Shown here: positions 24,548 to 32,372 of the stretch, in pieces | How the letters are laid out: each line of letters opens with the position of its first letter | Position numbering within the stretch: the first letter of the stretch is position 1 | From: JAHJFW01 sp964595075 | GTDB lineage: Bacteria; Patescibacteriota; Patescibacteriia; 2-12-FULL-60-25 | Direction: 5' to 3' | DNA: 34,035 nt | Assembly (NCBI GenBank): GCA_964595075.1 | Contig: CAZQNT010000008.1 | Span: 1-34,035, forward strand | Position numbers and translations under genes: made by a program | Notes under the pieces: model-generated | Told to the model about the DNA's origin: nothing | The model's database searches: none | What the model saw: the letters and a program-made list of their open reading frames with translations, nothing else

Positions 24548-25840
24548 ATGCTCGCGAAACAACGACTCATCAAAAACTTCGGTGCTTTGAGCACGTCGCG
24601 TATTCGTAAAGACGCGATCAACGTTCTTGAAGCAGGTTTGGACGCGATTCGCACCAACCGTGTCATCAAGGAAACCGTTCGTCTCAGAGGATCGAAACTT
24701 CTGGTCGGAACGCAATCTTGGAATTTGTCCGATTTTCACAAGATCTACGTCATCGGCATTGGAAAGGCGGCGGCTGAAGCCGGAAAAGAGTTGGAGAATA
24801 TTTTAGGAGATCGGATAACTTCCGGCGTTATTCTCGACGTTAAAACCGTTAAGTTAAAACGATTGAAAAGCATTGCCGGAACTCATCCTTTTCCATCAAT
24901 CGAGAACATGAAAGCTACGGGTGAAATCGTAGGCATTTTGAAACATGTGGAGGAAAACGATCTGGTTATCGCTATTATTTCCGGCGGCGGTTCGTCACTT
25001 CTTTGCTGGCCGTTTGAATTGAAGTGCGAAGAGCTTACATTGCTCACGAAAACACTGATGAAAAAAGGCGCGACCATTCAGGAAATAAACACGGTCAGAA
25101 AACATCTTTCAGAAATCCAAGGAGGACAATTCGCGCAAATGGTTTATCCGGCGACCGTGATCGGTTTGCTGTTTTCCGATATTCCTGGAGACGATCCCGC
25201 AATGATCGCGTCCGGTCCAACCGTCATGGATCTTTCGACCATAGAAGACGCGGCGCGGATTATGGCGAAATACGATCTGCAGAAGGCGTGCCGTCTTCCG
25301 CATTGTGAACTTAAAGAGACTCCAAAAGATCCGAAATACTTTCAGCGCGTGACCAATATCGTAATCGCGAACAACTCCAAAGCTTTGGACGCTATGAAAA
25401 ATAAGGCAAAAAAACTCGGCTACCGCGTACGTATATATTCGTGTTGTTTGTCCGGAGAAGCGCAAGAAGTCGGACGGCTTTTAGCGGGTTTGCCGCAAAA
25501 AGGAGAAATGGTTTTGGCGGGCGGGGAAACGACCGTAACTGTAAAAGGAAAGGGTAAAGGCGGAAGGAATCAGGAGGTCGCGCTCGGCGCTCTGTCCATT
25601 ATTGATGACGATGCGCTGGTCGCGTCCTTAGCTTCTGACGGAATCGATAATTCTCCTGCCGCCGGAGCTTTTGCCGATGCGGAAATTCGTAAACACGCTT
25701 ATCGTCTCAAACTTGATCCTGAAAAATATTTGAAACGCAACGACTCGTTTTCTTTTTTCAAACGCGTCGGAGGACAGATTATGACCGGTGTGACCGGTAC
25801 GAACGTGTCGGATTTGTTTTTGGCGGTTAGGAAGAAGTAA
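24548..25840 (+). CDS. Glycerate 2-kinase (GckA/TtuD, MOFRL family)
   Basis: This ~430-aa kinase phosphorylates D-glycerate to 2-phosphoglycerate, feeding lower glycolysis. The N-terminal DUF4147 domain has IYVIGIGKAAAEAG, AGTHPFPS, IISGGGSSLL and the catalytic-region VRKHLSEIQGGQ. The C-terminal MOFRL domain has LAGGETTVTVKGKGKGGRNQE, LASDGIDNSPAAGAF and GVTGTNVSDL. Length and motif order match the family. The start is ATG 24548 because a TACGAT -10 box (24530-24535) directly abuts the earlier ATG 24536. It may work with the GlcD-type oxidase in hydroxy-acid metabolism, which is inference. A palindromic repeat element follows. Confidence 0.94.
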   Translation: MLAKQRLIKNFGALSTSRIRKDAINVLEAGLDAIRTNRVIKETVRLRGSKLLVGTQSWNLSDFHKIYVIGIGKAAAEAGKELENILGDRITSGVILDVKTVKLKRLKSIAGTHPFPSIENMKATGEIVGILKHVEENDLVIAIISGGGSSLLCWPFELKCEELTLLTKTLMKKGATIQEINTVRKHLSEIQGGQFAQMVYPATVIGLLFSDIPGDDPAMIASGPTVMDLSTIEDAARIMAKYDLQKACRLPHCELKETPKDPKYFQRVTNIVIANNSKALDAMKNKAKKLGYRVRIYSCCLSGEAQEVGRLLAGLPQKGEMVLAGGETTVTVKGKGKGGRNQEVALGALSIIDDDALVASLASDGIDNSPAAGAFADAEIRKHAYRLKLDPEKYLKRNDSFSFFKRVGGQIMTGVTGTNVSDLFLAVRKK

Positions 25841-25853
25841 AAGAAATGCGGGG

Positions 25854-25956
25854 AATAACCCCCTCTAACTCCCCCTTATAATTAAGGGGGAGGATAATTC
25901 ACGCAAATCCCTCCCATTAACTATACTAATGTAAGGGGAGGTTAGGAGGGGTTATT
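25854..25956. repeat. G/C-tract inverted-repeat element (MITE-like), copy 2
   Basis: Ends read AATAACCCC and GGGGTTATT, with internal CCCCCTTA/TAAGGGGGAGG hairpins. The right half (25907-25955) is an inverted near-copy of the element at 26597-26646 across the transglutaminase-like gene. Its last bases supply that gene's stop codon. Confidence 0.88.
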
Positions 25957-26569
25957 TCTTATTATTCCACTGAGTTAAATTTCCCGCTTCAATCTCCAAC
26001 AGGTCGGCTTTTCGTAATGTCCGAATTTGTGCGCGTGACAAAAGCGGCAAGTGGCGAACATCCGCGAGGTACTGCGCGACTCCCCACACGTTTTCTTCCG
26101 ACGTCATCCAGCCTATGCTATCGAATCGCGATAGATCTACCGGCGCAGAAAAAGATCGCAGGGTTTTCTTTCCCGTCCCGTCCGTATATTCATGAAAGTA
26201 AGACAAAACTAGTTCGCGTATCGTTCGATAAACCGGCTCGCGATATCGGAGAACTGCGTGGTTGGTTTTTGAAATTGCGCCCCAACATCCGTGTTGTTTG
26301 AAAAGCGCGATAACATGATCGTGGTCGCTTGGCGCTGCTTCGAGATCTAAAACAAGAGGACGTTGGCCATGAATCCGAAGAGCCAGCGCCGCCAGCATAG
26401 CGCCTTCGATGCAGTGCGCGCGCCGTTCTCGAAGTACGCGGCGAGGAGAAAGGCAGGTGTCGCCATCGGGCTCGAAGTTGATTGGGATTTCCTCTAAAAA
26501 ATTCTGAATCTTTCGCGGCGTTTTCAGCGATCGAAGTAGGCGGGTTTCTTTAATGTCTAAACCAAACAT
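25952..26569 (-). CDS. Transglutaminase-like protein
   Basis: This 205-aa protein resembles a conserved bacterial family with a transglutaminase/cysteine-protease-like fold. Visible features are the candidate nucleophile Cys53 in RRAHCIEGAMLAA, the candidate His85 in SDHDHVIALF, and the family block GAISKTNHAVLRYREPVYRTIRELVLSYF. The substrate and reaction are unknown. The stop codon lies within the end of repeat copy 2, and the start is next to repeat copy 3 in the opposite orientation, so the gene is bracketed by inverted repeats about 49 bp long and could be a mobilised cassette. It is convergent with glycerate kinase and divergent from uvrA. Confidence 0.8.
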   Translation of the reverse strand: MFGLDIKETRLLRSLKTPRKIQNFLEEIPINFEPDGDTCLSPRRVLRERRAHCIEGAMLAALALRIHGQRPLVLDLEAAPSDHDHVIALFKQHGCWGAISKTNHAVLRYREPVYRTIRELVLSYFHEYTDGTGKKTLRSFSAPVDLSRFDSIGWMTSEENVWGVAQYLADVRHLPLLSRAQIRTLRKADLLEIEAGNLTQWNNKK

Positions 26570-26596
26570 TAGAAGATAATAACACGTATTTTGAAT

Positions 26597-26646
26597 ATAA
26601 CCCCTCCTAACCTCCCCTTAATGTTATTTGAGTTAAGGGGAGGGAT
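26597..26646. repeat. G/C-tract inverted-repeat element (MITE-like), copy 3
   Basis: ATAACCCCTCCTAACCTCC..GGGGAGGGAT, with a CCTCCCCTTA/TTAAGGGGAGG hairpin. It is an inverted near-copy of 25907-25955. Confidence 0.88.
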
Positions 26647-26747
26647 TTATACTTTACACCGTCTCAAATCTCCGCTATCTTCAAATTGCAACTACCCGGA
26701 CGTGTCCTACGTAAAGGCCACGTTTCCCGGGGTGTTTGCGGTTTTCT

Positions 26748-29336
26748 GTGCAAGACAAAATCTCGATAAAAGGCGCTCGCGAGCATAATTTGAAAAACAT
26801 TTCGCTCGAGATTCCGCGCAATAAGATGATTGTGTTTACTGGCTTGTCCGGATCGGGCAAGTCTAGTTTGGCGTTTGATCCGATTTTCGCCGAAGGCCAG
26901 CGGCGCTACGTCGAGTCTCTTTCGGCTTACGCTCGGCAATTTTTAGGACAGATGAAAAAGCCGGACGTGGATGAAATAGAGGGTTTGTCTCCGGCAATCT
27001 CGATTGATCAAAAAGCGCACAGCGCCAATCCGCGTTCGACGGTCGCGACGATTACCGAGATTTACGATTATCTCCGCGTGCTTTTTGCTCGAGTCGGACA
27101 TCCTCACTGTCCGATCGACGGCAAACCGATTAGAAAGATGACGGTCGAAGAAATGGTGGACGCGATTTTGAAACGGACGGTGGAGATACATGCGGATCCG
27201 GAGGAAGTAATAAAAAGAATGAAGATGGATTCCCGCCTTCGCGAGAATGACAAAAGAGAAAAATGGAATGAAATAAAAGATGAGATCATTATTCTCGCGC
27301 CGATTGTTCGCGGGAGAAAAGGGGAGTATCACCAGTTGTTGCAAGATCTATACGAAAAAGGTTTTTTGGAAGTGCGGTTGGATGGAAAGATGCGATCGCT
27401 TCGTGAGCGCGTTCCGCTTAGCAGGTATAAGCAACATACGATCGAGTTGGTCGTTGATCGCATCCCGCTCGCATGGCCGGTGGAAGGAAATAAACAATTA
27501 CGCTCTCGCGTGTCCGAGGCGATTGAAATAGCTTTAGATCGCGCAGACGGTACGGTTATCGGTATATTGGATGACGGATCGGAACACGTAATGTCCGCGC
27601 GATTTTCTTGTCCGAAGCACGATTTCGCTTTTCCGGAAATCGAGCCGCGTCTTTTTTCTTTCAACTCTCCATACGGTGCGTGCCAAGCGTGCAATGGACT
27701 CGGAACAAAGGAGATTTTTTCAGAAGAAATTTGCGCGGTTTGTTCCGGCGCTCGTCTTCGGAAAGAGGCGTTGTTCGTCTTAGTAGATGGAAGAAGCATA
27801 GTAGAGGCAACAGCGATGGACATCGGCGCGGCTCATGAGTTTTTTTCTTCGCTTGAACTTACGGATAACGAGGCGACGATTTCAGAACCGGTTTTGAAAG
27901 AGATTCTCGCGCGACTTCAATTTCTACTTGATGTCGGCCTTCACTATCTGACATTGGATCGCAAAGCCGGATCGCTTTCCGGCGGAGAAGCGCAACGCAT
28001 CCGTCTTGCGTCGCAGATCGGTTCCCGTCTCGTCGGAGCGCTTTATGTTCTCGACGAACCGACAATCGGACTTCATCCTCGCGACAATGTCCGTTTGGTT
28101 GAGACGCTGGAAAAACTTCGCGATGCGGGAAATACAATCATCGTAGTCGAACACGATCAAGACACTATCGCGGCGGCTGATTATCTCGTTGACATCGGGC
28201 CGGGCGCCGGAAAGCATGGCGGAGAAATAGTCGCGGACGATCCGATGCCGAGAGTATTGAATACGAAAAACAGTCTGACGTGCGAATATCTTCGCGGCGA
28301 AAAAACTATTCCATTCCCGAAAAAACGCCGCTCTCTCGCGAAAGAGCATATCGCGATCCGGAAAGCTACGGAGAATAATTTGAAAAACATTACGGTCAAA
28401 GTTCCGCTCAAGCGTTTCGTATGCGTTACAGGCGTTTCGGGTTCCGGAAAATCCACGTTAATGATAGACATCCTATATCGCGCAATGGCAAAGCATTTGC
28501 ATGGATCAACGGCGGCGCCCGGGAAACATCTCGCAATCGAGGGCATTGATTGGTTGGATAAAATCGTTGACGTGGATCAATCTCCGATCGGCAGAACTCC
28601 GAGATCAAACCCCGCTACGTACACCGGAATCTGGACGCATATTCGAGATTTGTTCACTCTCACTCCGGAAGCGAGAATGCGCGGATATAAATCCGGCCGC
28701 TTCTCGTTTAACGTCCCTGGCGGGAGATGCGAACACTGCGAAGGAAACGGGCAGATCGCCATCGAGATGCACTTTTTACCAACGGTTTACGTTGCGTGCG
28801 ACGTGTGCAAAGGAACGAGATTCGACCGCGAGACTTTGGAGGTGAAGTACCGCGAAAAAAATATCGCGCAGATTTTAGCGATGACGGTAGAAGAAGCCAA
28901 CGCGTTTTTTCGCGACATTCCGCCGATTCACGATCGCACTATGATTTTGGAAGAGGTCGGCCTCGGCTACATCCAACTCGGCCAATCCGCGACAACGCTT
29001 TCCGGCGGCGAAGCCCAGCGCGTGAAACTCGCTACGGAATTGGCGCGCCGCGACACTGGGCGAACATTTTATCTTTTAGACGAACCGACCACAGGACTTC
29101 ATTTCGACGACGTTCGTAAATTGCTTGAAGTTCTCCACCGCCTTGTCGCGCGCGGAAACTCGGTCGTGGTCATCGAACACAATTTGGACGTGATCAAAAA
29201 CGCGGACTGGATCATAGACATGGGCCCGGGCGGAGGCGATAAAGGAGGCCAAGTCATCGCCGAAGGAACGCCGGAGGAAATAGCGAAAAATCCTAAAAGC
29301 GCTACTGGTGAGTATTTGAGGAAGGTTTTGCGTTAA
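26748..29336 (+). CDS. uvrA: Excinuclease ABC subunit UvrA, lacking the insertion domain and carrying a repeat-derived peptide
   Basis: This 862-aa protein is the DNA-damage-recognition ATPase of nucleotide excision repair. It has Walker A GLSGSGKSS and GVSGSGKS, two LSGGEAQR signatures, and zinc-finger Cys in GACQACNGLG, EICAVCSG and GRCEHCEGNG..CDVCKG. GTG 26748 (MQDKISIKGAREHNLKN) matches the usual UvrA start; a TTG at 26736 is an alternative. Two oddities stand out. Between CNGLG and CAVCSG only about 13 residues remain where B. subtilis and E. coli have about 100, so the DNA-contacting insertion domain is gone. In the UvrB-binding region an extra ~30 residues include DSRLRENDK, encoded by a palindromic repeat at 27226-27252. 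Other motifs look intact, so it is probably functional. Confidence 0.95.
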   Translation: MQDKISIKGAREHNLKNISLEIPRNKMIVFTGLSGSGKSSLAFDPIFAEGQRRYVESLSAYARQFLGQMKKPDVDEIEGLSPAISIDQKAHSANPRSTVATITEIYDYLRVLFARVGHPHCPIDGKPIRKMTVEEMVDAILKRTVEIHADPEEVIKRMKMDSRLRENDKREKWNEIKDEIIILAPIVRGRKGEYHQLLQDLYEKGFLEVRLDGKMRSLRERVPLSRYKQHTIELVVDRIPLAWPVEGNKQLRSRVSEAIEIALDRADGTVIGILDDGSEHVMSARFSCPKHDFAFPEIEPRLFSFNSPYGACQACNGLGTKEIFSEEICAVCSGARLRKEALFVLVDGRSIVEATAMDIGAAHEFFSSLELTDNEATISEPVLKEILARLQFLLDVGLHYLTLDRKAGSLSGGEAQRIRLASQIGSRLVGALYVLDEPTIGLHPRDNVRLVETLEKLRDAGNTIIVVEHDQDTIAAADYLVDIGPGAGKHGGEIVADDPMPRVLNTKNSLTCEYLRGEKTIPFPKKRRSLAKEHIAIRKATENNLKNITVKVPLKRFVCVTGVSGSGKSTLMIDILYRAMAKHLHGSTAAPGKHLAIEGIDWLDKIVDVDQSPIGRTPRSNPATYTGIWTHIRDLFTLTPEARMRGYKSGRFSFNVPGGRCEHCEGNGQIAIEMHFLPTVYVACDVCKGTRFDRETLEVKYREKNIAQILAMTVEEANAFFRDIPPIHDRTMILEEVGLGYIQLGQSATTLSGGEAQRVKLATELARRDTGRTFYLLDEPTTGLHFDDVRKLLEVLHRLVARGNSVVVIEHNLDVIKNADWIIDMGPGGGDKGGQVIAEGTPEEIAKNPKSATGEYLRKVLR
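27226..27252 (+). repeat. In-frame REP-like palindromic unit inside uvrA
   Basis: TGGATTCCCGCCTTCGCGAGAATGACA matches the intergenic unit near 2872-2900 (CTGGATTCCCG..CGGGAATGACA) apart from the loop. It encodes DSRLREND in the uvrA frame. Confidence 0.85.
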
Positions 29337-29338
29337 GT

Positions 29339-29367
29339 ACTCAGTGCGCAGTTCTCAGTACTCAGTG
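29339..29367. repeat. Short direct repeats (ACTCAGT / TTCTCAGT type)
   Basis: TACTCAGTGCGCAGTTCTCAGTACTCAGT contains three CTCAGT units right after the uvrA stop. The origin is unknown. Confidence 0.7.
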
Positions 29368-29381
29368 GCGGACAGTCGATC

Positions 29382-29410
29382 TTGCCGCGATTTTGTTTAT
29401 ATTGTACAAT
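29382..29410 (+). promoter_or_regulatory. Promoter and operator-like palindrome of the MazF-type pair
   Basis: TTGCCG (29382-29387), a 17-nt spacer and TACAAT (29405-29410) end 8 nt before ATG 29419, a leaderless arrangement. TGTACA-ATT-TGTACA at 29403-29417 overlaps the -10 box and may be the autoregulatory operator. Confidence 0.65.
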
Positions 29411-29418
29411 TTGTACAT

Positions 29419-29670
29419 ATGCAAGTAATCAGCACGACGAATGCTCGGAAAAACATCGGACGTTTGATAGATCGAGTTAAAATTCATGGAGATGTTTTTG
29501 GAATTGGCCGTCGAAATTCCATTGATGCTATCATTATCCAATTTCCAAGCAACTACAATAACGACTTGAACGAGATAACAAATATCAACGCGTTATCGCA
29601 TAGTTTTGATTTTCTGAAAAACGAACCGGAGCTGTATTCGTTGGCGGATTTGAAAAAGCGATATGCCTAA
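29419..29670 (+). CDS. Antitoxin of a type II pair (Phd/YefM-like)
   Basis: This 83-aa protein starts MQVISTTNARKNIGRLIDRV, which resembles the Phd/YefM DNA-binding fold, and ends with LYSLADLKKRYA, a likely toxin-wrapping helix. It would bind and neutralise the MazF-like toxin and repress the operon. ATG 29419 fits the TACAAT box 8 nt upstream and the TGTACA palindrome; a longer frame from 29344 would start inside repeats upstream. It overlaps the toxin gene by 8 nt. A Phd-type antitoxin with a MazF-type toxin is a mixed pairing, known for TA modules in general. Confidence 0.83.
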   Translation: MQVISTTNARKNIGRLIDRVKIHGDVFGIGRRNSIDAIIIQFPSNYNNDLNEITNINALSHSFDFLKNEPELYSLADLKKRYA

Positions 29671-29989
29671 GGGAACGATCGTTCTCGTTCCATTTCCTTT
29701 TACGGATTTATCCGGGAATAAAGTTAGGCCGTGCGTTGTTCTGTATGAACAAAAGGGAGGGGAAGATTGCGTGATCGCATGTATTTCCTCCATTAAACAA
29801 AAACGATTAAGCGGTTTTGATGTAAAAGTAAAATCAACAATCACAAACGGCCTCAAAATGGACTCCGTAATCAAAACGGAAAAAATCGCGACTCTTGAAA
29901 AGAAAATCATTCTAGGTGAATTGGGCATGCTGGAAAAGCATTTGATTAAAGAATTGGATGCGAAACTTAAGGCGTTGTTTAAGCTTTAA
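29663..29989 (+). CDS. MazF/PemK-type endoribonuclease toxin
   Basis: This 108-aa protein has the MazF fold pattern: KGTIVLVPFPFTDLSGNKVRPCVVL at the N-terminus (GDI/V..PF..TD.sg.K.RPavVl), then a middle strand DCVIACISSI and a C-terminal KTEKIATLEKKIILGELG segment. MazF enzymes cleave mRNA. The gene overlaps the antitoxin stop by 8 nt, typical of coupled TA expression. No defect is visible, so it is probably active. Confidence 0.88.
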   Translation: MPKGTIVLVPFPFTDLSGNKVRPCVVLYEQKGGEDCVIACISSIKQKRLSGFDVKVKSTITNGLKMDSVIKTEKIATLEKKIILGELGMLEKHLIKELDAKLKALFKL

Positions 29990-30026
29990 TTTCCGACGTC
30001 CAACCTCCGACGTTGAACGTCGGAAA
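29990..30026. repeat. Inverted/direct repeat TCCGACGT after the toxin gene
   Basis: TTTCCGACGT pairs with ACGTCGGAAA over a 17-nt loop, and an alternative inner hairpin CCGACGTT-G-AACGTCGG also forms. It lies between convergent genes and could act as a terminator, but lacks a clear T run on the plus strand. Confidence 0.7.
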
Positions 30027-30030
30027 ATAA

Positions 30031-30065
30031 AATCCCTCCGTGGGGGAGGGATGGGTCAGGAGGGG
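30031..30065. repeat. Partial G/C-tract repeat (ATCCCTCC / GGAGGGAT)
   Basis: The hairpin ATCCCTCC-GTGGG-GGAGGGAT is followed by GGGTCAGGAGGGG, which resembles the end of the element at 25907-25955. It includes the stop codon of the 420-aa gene. Confidence 0.6.
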
Positions 30066-31318
30066 AGGCGTTTTTTAAATTCGCGCTCGGTGGGGGCGTA
30101 GAGCGCGGGTTTGAAGCGGGGATCGCTCGGAGCGATCTTCTTTTCCTCCAGCGCTTTGAGACGCCGGAGAATGATACGTCGAGGAATCGCGATATCGCGG
30201 ATGTCGTCTGGGAATGGCAGACTGCTGTTTTCCGTCAGCTCCGTGAGCATGGGTTCCAGCTCGTAGTAGCCGAGGGCGAAAAGACCGTCGTGCCGTAGCG
30301 CGTCAAGCATGAGTCCGCCGCGAATGCCAAGCGCTGACAGGATTTCCAGCGTCCGCAGATTGTTCAGCCCCGGATCCGCCAGCCATTGCCGATGGGCAAC
30401 CAACGGCCGCGCGATGTCCCAGTGGACGCCGGCGCCTTTATCGGTCGTTAGGAACCTGATGACGTTTAGAACGTACATGCCGTTCGTGTCCGTCAGCTCG
30501 ATCGCGGTCGTGATTGCGCCCGCAGTTGGAAACGGAGCCCGCACCGGCAGATCCGCCTCGCCGCTTTCTTCATATTCACGAAGCTTCCCGTTCTCCACTA
30601 TTTTTTCCTCCATGTGTTCCGGCAGGTCTTCTTCCTGTTCCGGCCATGAATCGCTGTTGGGAGGCGGTTGTTCGGTAGACTGGGTTTCGGGATCATTATT
30701 CGCGGGCTGCGAACTTTGACGAGTTTTTTTCTTTTTGCGATTTCGCGGCTCGTAGGGTTCCATTTCCACTTGTTTGTCGCCGTCATTGGTCAGCACGTCC
30801 CAGATTTGATCCGGAGAGCGTTCCGTAAATCGCATGCCCTGCCTTCTGAGCAGATGGACGTACGGGATCATCAGGCATTCCGGATACGCAAGGATGAACT
30901 CGCGGCGCCTGCCGGAATCCGGAATCATTGACGCAATCGCGCGGCACTTGGAATTGAAATCCGCTTCCGTCAATTCCAGAACTTCGAATTTTTTCGTCAG
31001 CACTTGCAACGCGTCTCCGCGCCTTATGGCGAGTTCGGTCACCAGATCCCTGATGTGCGATCCGAGACGTTTGATTGGCCTCAGCATGTTCAGCGGTTCG
31101 GCGTTGATCACGTCTGTCGTTCGTTCAAGACCGAGGACGGACATCATGTTTTCCAGCAGTCGCAAGGTCATTCGAAAGTTTCTTTTCTCGAACAGACCCG
31201 CATCCGCCATGCGCCGCACGGTCGCATCGTCCAGTCCGTGCTTGCGGGCTTTTGCGGCTACGGTTTCGCCAATGTAGCCGTACAATCCGTCAAGAGCATG
31301 ACTTTCATGCGTTTCCAT
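30056..31318 (-). CDS. Unrecognised 420-aa cytoplasmic protein
   Basis: I do not recognise this protein. It has no signal or membrane segment. Residues 1-190 are mainly helical (LDDATVRRMADAGLFEKRNFRMTLRLLENMMSVLGL). A low-complexity linker of about 60 residues follows (RNRKKKKTRQSSQPANNDPETQ, PPPNSDSWPEQEEDLPEHMEEK). The C-terminal part is again helical (AITTAIELTDTNGMYVLNVIRFLTTDKG, LNNLRTLEILSALGIRGGLMLDALRHDGL), suggesting two domains joined by a flexible acidic linker. It has a Shine-Dalgarno-like GAGGTG before ATG 31318 and a GC-richer look, like the HD-domain and phosphoribosyltransferase genes and unlike the leaderless neighbours. It stands alone between two toxin-antitoxin modules. 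Confidence 0.8.
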   Translation of the reverse strand: METHESHALDGLYGYIGETVAAKARKHGLDDATVRRMADAGLFEKRNFRMTLRLLENMMSVLGLERTTDVINAEPLNMLRPIKRLGSHIRDLVTELAIRRGDALQVLTKKFEVLELTEADFNSKCRAIASMIPDSGRRREFILAYPECLMIPYVHLLRRQGMRFTERSPDQIWDVLTNDGDKQVEMEPYEPRNRKKKKTRQSSQPANNDPETQSTEQPPPNSDSWPEQEEDLPEHMEEKIVENGKLREYEESGEADLPVRAPFPTAGAITTAIELTDTNGMYVLNVIRFLTTDKGAGVHWDIARPLVAHRQWLADPGLNNLRTLEILSALGIRGGLMLDALRHDGLFALGYYELEPMLTELTENSSLPFPDDIRDIAIPRRIILRRLKALEEKKIAPSDPRFKPALYAPTEREFKKRLPS

Positions 31319-31413
31319 GCGTCACCTCGTTGTTTAATGTGCCAGAACAGAAAACCATGAAATTGGATGAGGGTCAATGGTGCTTACAAACGGGTTATGC
31401 GCATTTTTTATGT

Positions 31414-31442
31414 TTGCATGACTTGGATTTTTTTGTTACGAT
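31414..31442 (+). promoter_or_regulatory. Promoter of the DUF6922/AbiEii-type pair, leaderless arrangement
   Basis: TTGCAT (31414-31419), 17-nt spacer and TACGAT (31437-31442) end 8 nt before ATG 31451. Confidence 0.75.
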
Positions 31443-31450
31443 TTAACCGT

Positions 31451-31678
31451 ATGAAATTCAGACAGGCACTATTTTGGGACGCTAATCCTCACAAAATCGA
31501 TGTGAAAAAGAATGCACCATATATTATTGAACGCGTGCTCGAACACGGCAGAGACAGCGAAGTGCGTTGGTTATGGAATACATACGATAAGCCGGCATTG
31601 AAAAAGGCGATAGCCAAGTCAAGATGTTTGCGCCCGAGTACGAGATCATTATGGTCGCTTTTGTTAAAAACCCGTTAA
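31451..31678 (+). CDS. DUF6922-like small protein, probable partner of the AbiEii-type toxin
   Basis: This 75-aa protein starts MKFRQALFWDANPHKIDVKKN and continues YIIERVLEHGRDSEVRWLWNTYD, a pattern I associate with DUF6922 proteins that sit directly upstream of AbiEii-type nucleotidyltransferases. It is the likely antitoxin. It ends SRSLWSLLLKTR and overlaps the toxin start by 28 nt. ATG 31451 lies 8 nt after a good promoter. It appears intact while the toxin gene downstream is broken. Confidence 0.78.
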   Translation: MKFRQALFWDANPHKIDVKKNAPYIIERVLEHGRDSEVRWLWNTYDKPALKKAIAKSRCLRPSTRSLWSLLLKTR

Positions 31679-32330
31679 GGTGGCATTACGAATCTTTGCC
31701 GAAACCGACGAAAAAGGCGCTTGATTATTTTTCCAAAGCGGCTTGGCTTGGGAAATCATAATGGTATTTGGCCGGCGGCACGGCTCTCGCGCTTCAGGTC
31801 GGAAACAGGAGATCGTTCGATTTGGATTTTTTTACCTTACGCCGCGCTTTCGATCAAAATGATTTGCTTTCGCACTTTATTGGAAATGCCGACTGGATAA
31901 CCGAAGTGCGAGAGAAGAACACAGTGCATGGAGAGTTATTCGGAGCAAAAGTGAGTTTTATCGCGAATCCTTTTTTATTCCAAAGCAAAAAAAGGAAATG
32001 CACGGCGCTGTTTGCGTGCTTAACCCGATCGATGTCGCGGTGATGAAGTTGATAGCCGTTTCACAGCGCGGTAAAAAAAGGGATTTTTTTGATCTGTATT
32101 GGTGCGCGAACAATCTCGAAACATTGGAGAATACGATAAAAAGATTGACAAGCCAGTATCCGACTGTGGCGCATGATTACCACCATATTTTGAAAAGTCT
32201 GGTTTATTTTGACGACGCTGAAAGCGATCCGGATCCGACGATATTTTTTAAGACAAGTTGGAATACGGTAAAGAATTATTTCAAGAAGGAAATACCAGTC
32301 ATAGCGCGGAAACTCATAAGATTGGAATAG
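31651..32330 (+). pseudogene. AbiEii/AbiGii-type nucleotidyltransferase toxin, broken by a stop and a frameshift
   Basis: Read from ATG 31651 (MVAFVKNPLRWHYESLPKPTK), the frame meets an in-frame TAA at 31759-31761 and continues without shift as WYLAGGTALALQVGNRRSFDLDFF, the nucleotidyltransferase motif with GG and DxD. Near 31990, a one-base change in an A run moves the text to another frame, which then gives KEMHGAVCVLNPIDVAVMKLIAV to the end at 32330. Without these two lesions it would be a ~225-aa toxin that transfers nucleotides to a target such as tRNA. Both lesions together indicate real decay more than a sequencing error. The antitoxin-like gene overlaps its start. Confidence 0.87.
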
Positions 32331-32333
32331 AGC

Positions 32334-32372
32334 CATGCCCCAACCCGAATCCCCCTCCTGCCTCGCCATTAA
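32334..32372 (+). repeat. 39-bp direct repeat, copy 1 (gene start)
   Basis: These bases, from the C before the ATG through ATTAA, encode MPQPESPSCLAIK. They are identical to 33938-33976. Confidence 0.95.

Noticed and set aside
27226..27252. Chance similarity of DSRLREND codons to the repeat
   Set aside because: The match covers nearly the whole palindromic unit at the DNA level and falls in a segment absent from reference UvrA proteins, so insertion is the better explanation.
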